From the NCBI GenBank assembly GCA_963616135.1, contig CAVEJT010000010.1, forward strand, positions 1-28,006: a stretch of 28,006 nt of DNA, in the 5' to 3' direction. Made by a program: the position numbers and the translations under genes. Under the pieces are notes generated by a model, which did not search any database, had not been told where the DNA came from, and saw only the letters and a list, made by a program, of their open reading frames with translations. Shown one piece after another: positions 1-6,365 of the stretch (positions are counted from its first letter, which is position 1; the number at the start of each line of letters is the position of its first letter). This DNA comes from UMGS1613 sp963616135 (GTDB taxonomy: Bacteria; Bacillota_I; Bacilli_A; RF39; UBA660).

Positions 1-6
1 GGAATG

Positions 7-28
7 GACTACTTTAAGTGGTCTTTTT
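7..28 (+). terminator. Intrinsic terminator of a gene left of the window
   Basis: The arms 7-14 and 16-23 can pair, with one G-T wobble, into a short hairpin followed by five T residues (24-28). No gene in the window ends here, so it should terminate a transcript entering from the left edge. Confidence 0.6.
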
Positions 29-31
29 AGT

Positions 32-65
32 TTGACAAATGAATATATTTTTGTTAGGCTATAAT
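32..65 (+). promoter_or_regulatory. Probable promoter of the 81-707 gene
   Basis: A perfect -35 hexamer TTGACA lies at 32-37. Two -10 candidates follow: TAGGCT at 55-60 with the ideal 17-base spacer, and a perfect TATAAT at 60-65 whose 22-base spacer is too long. The RBS GGTGGTGA begins at about 70, so the untranslated leader is very short. Confidence 0.5.
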
Positions 66-80
66 AACTGGTGGTGAAGC

Positions 81-707
81 ATGAAAAAAAATATTGATTG
101 TGATAAAAAAATAAAACTATTAGAGCAACAAAAAGCAATTAAATATAAGGAATATTCTCGATTAAATGATGAGTCGACTGAATTATGTTATGATCTTTTA
201 GCTGCTTACCAAACTAGGCGACATCAAATCAATTTATTGGAAGAATATAAACAACAAAAAACAAATTTGTTAATAAAAAAATTAAATAGATTTGTACATC
301 CGTTATTTTTATTTGTTTTAGAAATTGTTTTATCTTTAATTTTTTATAAACAGTATATTTTTATTATGTTTTTAACTGCGTTATTTACAAATACTATATT
401 TATATCTCATAAATTTTTAAAATATTATAAAAAATTTAAACAAAAAGAATTAGAATTAAATTCAATATCTTTAGAACAACTCGAAAGAGAAATTGAAGAT
501 TCTAATATTAAAATAAATGAAATAGAAAAGAGAAGAGAATATTTAAATTATTTAAGTAGGAAAACATCAGTTGCTTTAACTAAAATAGAAACTTTAATAA
601 ATACTTATAAACAAAAAATAAATGAAGAAAACTATAGTTTAGAAACAACAAATAATAAATCAGATGATAATTATCAAAAAGTAAAAAAAATTAAATATAA
701 GAAGTGA
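81..707 (+). CDS. Unknown coiled-coil protein with a central membrane hairpin
   Basis: I do not recognise a family in this 208-residue protein. It has two long charged, Lys/Glu-rich stretches (about residues 1-70 and 115-205) with heptad-like spacing, probably coiled coils. Between them is a hydrophobic block at about 73-112 that can form two closely spaced membrane helices. This predicts a hairpin in the membrane with both coiled-coil arms in the cytoplasm. There is no signal peptide, catalytic motif or cysteine cluster. The start is supported by an RBS (GGTGGTGA) a few bases upstream. It has its own terminator and precedes the lysis-type pair, but nothing shows a functional link. A scaffold or membrane-shaping role would be a guess. 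Confidence 0.6.
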   Translation: MKKNIDCDKKIKLLEQQKAIKYKEYSRLNDESTELCYDLLAAYQTRRHQINLLEEYKQQKTNLLIKKLNRFVHPLFLFVLEIVLSLIFYKQYIFIMFLTALFTNTIFISHKFLKYYKKFKQKELELNSISLEQLEREIEDSNIKINEIEKRREYLNYLSRKTSVALTKIETLINTYKQKINEENYSLETTNNKSDDNYQKVKKIKYKK

Positions 708-725
708 TTTAACTTCTTTTTTTGT
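699..725 (+). terminator. Intrinsic terminator overlapping the stop codon
   Basis: A seven-base-pair stem (699-705 with 712-718) is followed by a T-rich tract. The TGA stop of the upstream gene lies at 705-707, across the stem and loop, so a terminating ribosome would cover the left arm. Confidence 0.75.
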
Positions 726-730
726 TCTTT

Positions 731-736
731 TATAAT
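731..736 (+). promoter_or_regulatory. -10 box of the holin-endolysin operon
   Basis: A perfect TATAAT lies at 731-736. A weak -35 (TTTAAC, 708-713) sits 17 bases upstream, inside the preceding terminator. Transcription would begin near 743, leaving a leader of about 37 nucleotides that contains the hairpin at 747-775. Confidence 0.4.
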
Positions 737-746
737 TTTCAATAAA

Positions 747-775
747 ATCTCCACAGAATAATATATAGTGGAGGT
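747..775 (+). promoter_or_regulatory. Hairpin closing the holin ribosome binding site
   Basis: The arms ATCTCCAC (747-754) and GTGGAGGT (768-775) pair over eight bases with one G-U wobble and a 13-base AT-only-but-one loop. The right arm is the Shine-Dalgarno sequence of the gene starting at 780. When folded, the site should be hidden from ribosomes. No T tract follows, so this is not a terminator. It suggests translational control of the lysis-type pair. Confidence 0.6.
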
Positions 776-779
776 AGTT

Positions 780-1022
780 ATGAAAGAAAAATTAAGATCT
801 AGAAAATTTTGGGTTGCAGTTTTAACCGATATAGTATCTATAACTGTTGTATTTACTAAATTAGGAGGTACTGCAGGAATAGTTGCAGGCATTATAGGAA
901 CACTTGCTGCTTCTATCTCATATATGGTAGCTGAATGTAAAGTAGATGTGGCTAGAGCAGCAGCAACATATGAGGAAGTAAAAGAACTCGTTAAAGCCTT
1001 AAAAAAGAAAGAAGGTGAGTAA
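780..1022 (+). CDS. Phage-type holin-like small membrane protein
   Basis: This 80-residue protein begins with a short basic segment (MKEKLRSRKFW), which is typical of holins of Gram-positive phages. Two hydrophobic helices follow (about residues 11-28 and 32-53), and it ends in a charged tail. Holins form membrane lesions that release a signal-less endolysin. That role fits here because the next gene, directly adjoining the TAA stop, encodes an M23 endolysin without signal peptide. ATG at 780 is preferred over the in-frame GTG at 768 because a strong RBS (GTGGAGG, 768-774) sits six bases before the ATG. The holin call rests on size, topology and neighbour, not a diagnostic motif. Confidence 0.7.
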   Translation: MKEKLRSRKFWVAVLTDIVSITVVFTKLGGTAGIVAGIIGTLAASISYMVAECKVDVARAAATYEEVKELVKALKKKEGE

Positions 1023-1910
1023 ATGGAAAAAGCAACATTGATGCTTGATTATTTAAATGTATCACAGGGTTCAAATGGAGGTTTTTCACATCAAGGTGAT
1101 AAAGCATTAGATTTAAGTGGTAAAGATTCAGGTATTTCAAGTTTAAAAGCACCTTTTACAGGAGTAGTAAAAAAAATATACACACCATCTAATACAGTTT
1201 GGTTAGAAAGTGTGGATAAAGTACTTTATGCAGATGGAACAATAGATTATATGACAGTTTTAACAGCACATGATAATGATATTTCTAATTTATATGTAGG
1301 AAAAATAGTAAAACAAGGTGAGGTTTATTATGAAGAAGGTACGAGAGGGTATGCTACAGGAAATCATATACATTTAGCAGTGGGAAAAGGTAAATTTACA
1401 GGTAGTGGTTGGTATAAGAATAGCAATAATGTATGGTGTATAACTAATCAATATGACGTTTATAAAGGTTTATATGTTAAAGATACTACTAATATAATAA
1501 ATGGTGGTGGATACAAATGGATAAGAACAAATAATCTAAAAGAAGAAAATACTAAAGTAGTTGATAACGAATTATATACCGTTGTAAAAGGAGATACGTT
1601 ATATAATATAGCTAGGAGATATAATACAAGTGTAAATGAAATAGCTAGACTAAATAATATTAAAAATATTAATTTAATTATAATAGGACAAAAACTAAGA
1701 TTACCAAATTATCAAGTTAGATATTATACAAAATATATTGGTAATAGTGTATCAATAGTAGATGCATTAAAATCTATAGGAGTAGATTCTTCATTCAATA
1801 ATAGGACTTCCATAGCAAGCAAAAATGGTATACAAAATTATGTCGGTACAGCGACTCAAAATAAAACTTTACTAGATTTACTTAAACAGGGTAAATTAAT
1901 AGCTAGATAA
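1023..1910 (+). CDS. M23 endopeptidase-LysM endolysin
   Basis: This 295-residue peptidoglycan hydrolase has three parts. Residues 1-165 are an M23 (LytM-type) zinc endopeptidase. Visible metal-site motifs are H24 and D31 in SHQGDKALDLSG and the HxH of GNHIHLAVG near residue 117. Residues about 184-229 form a LysM domain (YTVVKGDTLYNIARRYNTS) that binds glycan strands. The last 60 residues match a small wall-binding module common at the C-terminus of clostridial phage endolysins (SIVDALKSIGVDSS). There is no signal peptide, so export would need the holin-like protein encoded immediately upstream. Substrate bond specificity cannot be read from the sequence. It is either a prophage remnant or a domesticated lysis module. 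Confidence 0.88.
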   Translation: MEKATLMLDYLNVSQGSNGGFSHQGDKALDLSGKDSGISSLKAPFTGVVKKIYTPSNTVWLESVDKVLYADGTIDYMTVLTAHDNDISNLYVGKIVKQGEVYYEEGTRGYATGNHIHLAVGKGKFTGSGWYKNSNNVWCITNQYDVYKGLYVKDTTNIINGGGYKWIRTNNLKEENTKVVDNELYTVVKGDTLYNIARRYNTSVNEIARLNNIKNINLIIIGQKLRLPNYQVRYYTKYIGNSVSIVDALKSIGVDSSFNNRTSIASKNGIQNYVGTATQNKTLLDLLKQGKLIAR

Positions 1911-1938
1911 AATAGAAATTAACTTTTCTATTTTTTTC
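1911..1938 (+). terminator. Intrinsic terminator after the endolysin gene
   Basis: An eight-base-pair stem (1911-1918 with 1925-1932) ends in a run of T residues (1931-1937). It begins at the base after the endolysin stop codon. Confidence 0.8.
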
Positions 1939-1943
1939 TTATA

Positions 1944-1952
1944 TGGTATAAT
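1944..1952 (+). promoter_or_regulatory. Extended -10 promoter of the glycosyltransferase gene
   Basis: TGG-TATAAT is a perfect extended -10 element. No good -35 lies 17 bases upstream. The RBS (AAGGTGA) begins at about 1957, so the leader is minimal. Confidence 0.6.
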
Positions 1953-1967
1953 TTAAAAGGTGAATTT

Positions 1968-3128
1968 ATGAAATATATTTTTATAGTAGGAGTTATTTTA
2001 TTTTTAATAGGTTTATTATTAATAATGATAAGCATTATTAAAGATAAATTAAAAAAAGTTAATTTAGTTAATCATGATAATAGTAAATATGCAATAATTA
2101 TACCTGCAAGAAATGAATCTAAAGTAATAGAAAAACTTCTTAAAAGTATAAAATTTCAAAACAAAGATATGAGTAATGTGTATGTTATTGTTGAAGACAA
2201 TCATGATTTAACTTGTGAAATAACAAGAAGGTATGGTTCAAACATATACGTAAGACAAAAACCAATAAGACCTAGAAAAGGTTATGCATTAGATGAATGT
2301 ATTAAAGATATATTAAAAAAAGAACATTATGATTTATATTTTATATTTGATGCTGATAATGTATTAGATAAAAATTATATAAAAAATATGCTTAAGTATT
2401 GGAATAAAGGATATGAGATATGTATTGGTTATAGAAGTATATTAAATCCTAAAAGTACAATTAGTTGTTGTTCAGGAATATTATTTTCTATATTAAATTC
2501 AATAATTAATAAAATAAGAATTAGAAATAATAGATCAATAATATTATCGGGAACAGGTTTTTATATAAGTGGAAAAATAATAGAAGAGTTGAAAGGTTTT
2601 CCGTTTTATTCGTTAACAGAGGATTATGAATTATCACTTTATTTAGCAAGTAACAATATATCATGCAATTATAGTGCTGAAGCAATTTTTTATGATGAGC
2701 AACCAACTACACTTAAAACTTCAATAAAGCAAAGAGTAAGATGGATAGGAGGTTTTTTTGAAGCAAGACATAACAAACTTAATACAGTAAAAGATAATCT
2801 ATCTATTAAACTTGGATTACTTCCATATTTATTTATTATATTTAGTTTAATCGGACTTTTTTTATGTGGTATTATTAATCTTTTAATAACACGTAATCTA
2901 AGTAATTTGTTTATTATTTTAATAACTATTATTATTCTTTATTTTAGTTTATTTTTTATAACATTATATATATTAATAACGGAAAAAAATAAACTAAACA
3001 TACAAAAAAATAATAGATTAAAATGTCTATTTATGAGTCCTTTATTTTTGTTTACATATATTTATTGTTTCTTTAAATGTCTATTTAGTAAAGAAATAAC
3101 TTGGGATGTAATTGAGCACAAAGGTTAG
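1968..3128 (+). CDS. Membrane family 2 glycosyltransferase
   Basis: This 386-residue protein has an N-terminal membrane helix (about 3-23), a cytoplasmic GT-A domain and three or four C-terminal helices (about 285-370). The GT2 signature residues are present: PARNES (46-51) for nucleotide binding, DAD (128-130) for the divalent metal, TED (217-219) as catalytic base, and QRVRW (255-259). This D, DxD, TED, QxxRW set is shared with processive synthases of the hyaluronan/chitin/cellulose class and with single-addition membrane glycosyltransferases. It should transfer sugar from a nucleotide sugar to a lipid or growing polysaccharide at the cytoplasmic face. Sugar and acceptor cannot be told. It stands alone between two promoters, with no capsule genes beside it. 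Confidence 0.88.
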   Translation: MKYIFIVGVILFLIGLLLIMISIIKDKLKKVNLVNHDNSKYAIIIPARNESKVIEKLLKSIKFQNKDMSNVYVIVEDNHDLTCEITRRYGSNIYVRQKPIRPRKGYALDECIKDILKKEHYDLYFIFDADNVLDKNYIKNMLKYWNKGYEICIGYRSILNPKSTISCCSGILFSILNSIINKIRIRNNRSIILSGTGFYISGKIIEELKGFPFYSLTEDYELSLYLASNNISCNYSAEAIFYDEQPTTLKTSIKQRVRWIGGFFEARHNKLNTVKDNLSIKLGLLPYLFIIFSLIGLFLCGIINLLITRNLSNLFIILITIIILYFSLFFITLYILITEKNKLNIQKNNRLKCLFMSPLFLFTYIYCFFKCLFSKEITWDVIEHKG

Positions 3129-3133
3129 TTATG

Positions 3134-3162
3134 TTGTGTATAAAAATAATATTTATATACAA
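3134..3162. repeat. 11-bp inverted repeat upstream of the phosphodiesterase promoter
   Basis: Arms 3134-3144 and 3152-3162 pair over 11 bases with one G-T wobble and a seven-base loop. It follows the glycosyltransferase stop by five bases, but no T tract follows, so it is a poor terminator. It lies just before the -35 box at 3168 and could be an operator or a weak terminator. Confidence 0.4.
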
Positions 3163-3167
3163 TGAAT

Positions 3168-3196
3168 TTGACAAAGGTATGTAAATATAATAGAAT
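3168..3196 (+). promoter_or_regulatory. Sigma-A-type promoter of the DHH phosphodiesterase gene
   Basis: A perfect -35 TTGACA (3168-3173) and a -10 TAGAAT (3191-3196) are separated by the ideal 17 bases. An overlapping TATAAT (3186-3191) has a spacer that is too short. Confidence 0.7.
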
Positions 3197-3217
3197 ATCT
3201 CTTGTAGAGGTGGGGTT

Positions 3218-4234
3218 ATGGAAGGAATAAAAGATTTGAAGATAAATCTAGAACAAAAAATATTACAATCAAATAAGGTAGTAATTGTTCCTCATAATGT
3301 GATAGATTTTGATGCTATTGGATCTGCTATTGGATTAGCTGAAATAGTAAAAAAACTAAAGAAAGTACCATATGTAGTGGTAAATGATTTACAGTATAAA
3401 TTGGATAAAGGTGTACAAATAATACTGAATAATATTAAAGATAAAACACCTGTTATAAATAAAGAAAAGTATTTGGAAATTAAAGAACCTAATGATTTGT
3501 TTATACTAACAGATGTTAACAAGGAGTACTTAATTAGTTTAAGAGATGAAATTAAAAGAATAGATAAAAATAATATAATTATTATAGATCATCATGATGT
3601 TGATAAATCTACTGTTGATACAGATTTTAAATATATAGATACTAATATATCAAGTGCATCTGAAATAGTAACTAAATTACTTCAATTATTTAAAGTAAAG
3701 ATATCTAGTGATGTTGCTAATTATTTATTAGCTGGAATTCATTTAGATACCAATAGACTTAAGAAAAATACTTCATCTGATACATTTAAAACTATTGCTA
3801 AATTACTCGAATGTGGAGCTAATAACGAAATTATTAATAAATGGTTTATAGAGGATTTCAATAGTTATACTAGAGTACATAGTCTTGTTGGAAAGGCTGA
3901 GATGATGAATTTTAGTATTGCTATAGTAAAGGGTGAAGATACTAATATTTATACAAAAGAGGAGCTCGCAAAAGCTGCTGATTATTTACTTAACTTTGGT
4001 GTTGATGCATCTTTTGTAATAGGTGATATTGGTAATAATATTATTTCTATAAGTGCTAGATCTAATGATAAGATAGATGTTGGATCAGTTATGAGAGATA
4101 TGAATGGCGGTGGTCATAGATATTCTGCCGCTACTAAAATTACTGATGTGGATGAGGATGAAGTTTATAAAAAATTAGTTAAGGTAATAACTCCTCCTTG
4201 TTATATAGATAAAAATATACCTAAAAAGTCATAA
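3218..4234 (+). CDS. Soluble DHH/DHHA1 phosphodiesterase, GdpP catalytic-half type
   Basis: This 338-residue protein has the two domains of the DHH phosphoesterase superfamily. Metal-binding motifs are H26-x3-D30-x-D32, D99, DHH (124-126) and D177 in GIHLDTNRL. The DHHA1 substrate motif is GGGH (297-300), preceded by ISARSNDKIDVGSV. The spacing and wording around ISARS and GGGH resemble the C-terminal half of GdpP, which hydrolyses cyclic di-AMP, more than NrnA nanoRNase. GdpP's usual membrane, PAS and degenerate GGDEF regions are absent. The protein starts directly at the DHH domain and has no hydrophobic helix. It may degrade c-di-AMP, pApA or short RNA. The start is supported by the GAGGTGGGG RBS. 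The gene has its own promoter and terminator. Confidence 0.85.
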   Translation: MEGIKDLKINLEQKILQSNKVVIVPHNVIDFDAIGSAIGLAEIVKKLKKVPYVVVNDLQYKLDKGVQIILNNIKDKTPVINKEKYLEIKEPNDLFILTDVNKEYLISLRDEIKRIDKNNIIIIDHHDVDKSTVDTDFKYIDTNISSASEIVTKLLQLFKVKISSDVANYLLAGIHLDTNRLKKNTSSDTFKTIAKLLECGANNEIINKWFIEDFNSYTRVHSLVGKAEMMNFSIAIVKGEDTNIYTKEELAKAADYLLNFGVDASFVIGDIGNNIISISARSNDKIDVGSVMRDMNGGGHRYSAATKITDVDEDEVYKKLVKVITPPCYIDKNIPKKS

Positions 4235-4257
4235 TTGTATGACTTTTTATTGTTTTT
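4223..4257 (+). terminator. Strong intrinsic terminator containing the stop codon
   Basis: A perfect 11-base-pair stem (4223-4233 with 4238-4248) with a four-base loop ends in a T-rich tail. The TAA stop (4232-4234) of the phosphodiesterase gene lies at the top of the left arm. Confidence 0.88.
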
Positions 4258-4301
4258 GTAAAGAAAATAAAATGTAAACTATATATTTATTTGTAAATTT
4301 A

Positions 4302-4310
4302 TGGTATTAT
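4302..4310 (+). promoter_or_regulatory. Extended -10 promoter of the lysS operon
   Basis: TGG-TATTAT at 4302-4310 is an extended -10 element without a recognisable -35. The RBS GAGGTGA (4320-4326) follows closely. The leader is far too short for a T-box. Confidence 0.55.
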
Positions 4311-4330
4311 AAATACATCGAGGTGAAAAA

Positions 4331-5812
4331 ATGAGAGAATTAACAGAACAAGAAATAGTAAGAAGAGAAAAAGCTCAAAATATAAGAGAATTAGGAATAG
4401 ATCCTTTTGGACAAAAATTTGAAAGAACTGATTTTGCAGCAGATTTAAAAGAAAAATATTCTGATGTAGAACATGATGAATTTGATAATATGGATGATAC
4501 AGCAACTGTTGCTGGACGTATTATGTTTATAAGAAAAATGGGTAAAGCTTCATTCTTTTCAATTCAAGATAAAACTGGTAGAATTCAAGTTTATATATCA
4601 ATAAATGATGTAGGGGAGGATACTTATAAATTATTTAAGTCAGCAGACCTAGGAGATATTGTAGGTGTTTCAGGTAAAATTATGAAAACGAAAACAGGTG
4701 AATTAACAATTAAGTGTTTAAAATATACTCATTTAGTTAAGGCACTAAGACCTCTTCCTGAAAAATTTCATGGACTTACAGATATAGAAGAAAGATATAG
4801 AAGACGTTATGTTGATTTAATAATGAATGAAGATTCTAAGAGAGTAGCATTCCTTCGTCCTAAGATTATTAGATGTATTCAAAATTTTATGGATAACAGA
4901 GGATTTACCGAAGTTGAAACTCCTGTACTTACAACACTTTTAACAGGAGCAAGCGCTCGTCCTTTTGTTACTCATCATAATACTCAAGATTTAGATATGT
5001 ACCTTCGTATAGCTCTAGAATTACCACTTAAAAGATTATTAGTAGGTGGTATGGAAGCTGTTTATGAAATTGGTAGAACATTTAGAAATGAAGGAATGGA
5101 TCCAAAACATAATCCAGAATTTACTTTAATGGAAGCATATCTTGCTTATTCTAATCTAGAGGGTATGATGGATATGACAGAAGCTATGTATCAAGAAATA
5201 GCCAATAAAGTATTTAATCGAATGATATTTAATTGGTGTGGGTATGAAATAAATCTAGAAGGTCCTTGGAAGAGAATTAGTATGACTGATGCGATTAAGG
5301 AAAAAACTGGAATAGATTTTAAGGCTCAAATGACTTTAGAAGAAGCTAAAGAATTAGCTTTTAGTCATGGTATAGAGGTAGAAGAACATTTTACAGTTGG
5401 ACATATCATTAATGCTTTCTTTGAAAAATACGTAGAAGAAACATTAATACAACCAACATTCCTTTATGGCCATCCAGTAGAAATCTCACCACTTACTAAA
5501 AGAAATCCAGAAGATCCAAGATTTGTTGATAGATTTGAATTATTTATAGGTGGTAAAGAGTTTGCTAATGCATATACTGAACTTAATGATCCTATAGATC
5601 AATTAGAAAGATTTGAAGAACAATTACAAGAAAGAGATCTAGGAAATGATGAAGCTAATGATATAGATATGGACTTCATTGAAGCTCTTGAATATGGTAT
5701 GCCTCCAGCAGGTGGTATAGGATATGGAATAGATAGACTTTGTATGTTATTTACAGAATGTGATTCTATTAGGGATGTTATATTATTCCCAACTATGAAA
5801 GAAAGAAAATAA
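4331..5812 (+). CDS. lysS: Lysyl-tRNA synthetase, class II
   Basis: This 493-residue enzyme charges tRNA-Lys using lysine and ATP. The N-terminal OB-fold anticodon-binding domain is at about residues 55-150 (AGRIMFIRKMGKASFFSIQD). The class II core follows: motif 1 (FMDNRGFTEVETPVL), motif 2 (EIGRTFRNEGMDPKHNPEF) and motif 3 (GGIGYGIDRL, 461-470). Length and motif order are normal for bacterial LysS. The RBS GAGGTGA and extended -10 element upstream fix the start. Its stop overlaps the ATG of the histidine phosphatase gene by one base, so the two are cotranscribed and likely translationally coupled. No inserted or missing core motif was seen. Confidence 0.98.
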   Translation: MRELTEQEIVRREKAQNIRELGIDPFGQKFERTDFAADLKEKYSDVEHDEFDNMDDTATVAGRIMFIRKMGKASFFSIQDKTGRIQVYISINDVGEDTYKLFKSADLGDIVGVSGKIMKTKTGELTIKCLKYTHLVKALRPLPEKFHGLTDIEERYRRRYVDLIMNEDSKRVAFLRPKIIRCIQNFMDNRGFTEVETPVLTTLLTGASARPFVTHHNTQDLDMYLRIALELPLKRLLVGGMEAVYEIGRTFRNEGMDPKHNPEFTLMEAYLAYSNLEGMMDMTEAMYQEIANKVFNRMIFNWCGYEINLEGPWKRISMTDAIKEKTGIDFKAQMTLEEAKELAFSHGIEVEEHFTVGHIINAFFEKYVEETLIQPTFLYGHPVEISPLTKRNPEDPRFVDRFELFIGGKEFANAYTELNDPIDQLERFEEQLQERDLGNDEANDIDMDFIEALEYGMPPAGGIGYGIDRLCMLFTECDSIRDVILFPTMKERK

Positions 5813-6348
5813 TGAAGTTATATGTTGTAAGACATGGTCAGACTATTTGGAATGTAGAAAAAAGAGTTCAAGGTATAACTGATATTCCTTTAACTGATAA
5901 AGGGAGAAGTGAAGCAGAAAGTCTTCAAGATTTAATTAAAACATTAAATATTGATGTAGTTATTTCAAGTCCTCTTGAAAGAGCTAGAGAAACTGCTAAA
6001 ATACTTGTGAATTCTAAACTTCCTATAAATACTGATGATAGAATAAAAGAAAGAGATTGGGGTCTAAATGAAGGTGCTTTTATAGATGAGGTTGATAGAA
6101 TAGACTGTTGGGATGTTATTCTTAATACTAAAGTTCAAAATATTGAGTGTATTCAAGATTTTATGTATAGAGTTTCATCTTTTATAGAAGATATAAAAGT
6201 AAGATTTAAAGATAAAAATGTACTTGTTGTTACTCATAGTGCAGTTAGTAGAGTAATTCATTATATGTTAGGAAATATTCCAGAAGATGGAGATTTATCT
6301 AAAATAGATATACCTAATTTAAGAATTATAGAATATGATATAAAATAA
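5812..6348 (+). CDS. Histidine phosphatase (phosphoglycerate mutase-like) family protein
   Basis: This 178-residue protein carries the branch 1 histidine phosphatase core: RHG (7-9, with catalytic H8), R57 in SPLERARETA, E80 in the acid-loop position (KERDWG), and the second histidine H142 in VTHSAVSR. Such enzymes remove phosphate from sugars, nucleotides or cobalamin intermediates, or act as cofactor-dependent mutases. The small size favours a phosphatase over a glycolytic mutase, and the natural substrate cannot be read. Its ATG overlaps the lysS stop by one base and it lacks a strong RBS of its own, so it is probably translated by coupling. The ackA gene follows 17 bases downstream in the same direction. 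Confidence 0.9.
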   Translation: MKLYVVRHGQTIWNVEKRVQGITDIPLTDKGRSEAESLQDLIKTLNIDVVISSPLERARETAKILVNSKLPINTDDRIKERDWGLNEGAFIDEVDRIDCWDVILNTKVQNIECIQDFMYRVSSFIEDIKVRFKDKNVLVVTHSAVSRVIHYMLGNIPEDGDLSKIDIPNLRIIEYDIK

Positions 6349-6365
6349 ATGAAAGAAGGAGAAAT

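Noticed and set aside
768..779. GTG at 768 as start of the holin-like gene
   Set aside because: It lies within the Shine-Dalgarno sequence of the better ATG at 780 and has no RBS of its own. A lambda S-like dual start cannot be excluded but is unsupported.
674..892. Antisense and alternate-frame ORFs (also near 2521, 3292, 7019, 12324, 13526, 21776 and 22265)
   Set aside because: They are shadows of well-supported genes, lack RBS sequences and have low-complexity translations.
3197..3211. Small hairpin overlapping the RBS of the DHH phosphodiesterase gene
   Set aside because: The transcript from TTGACA/TAGAAT should start near 3203, so the left arm would not be in the RNA.
4235..4330. Possible T-box or lysine riboswitch before lysS
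   Set aside because: The region is under 100 bases, is largely terminator and promoter, and shows no T-box sequence or structured aptamer.
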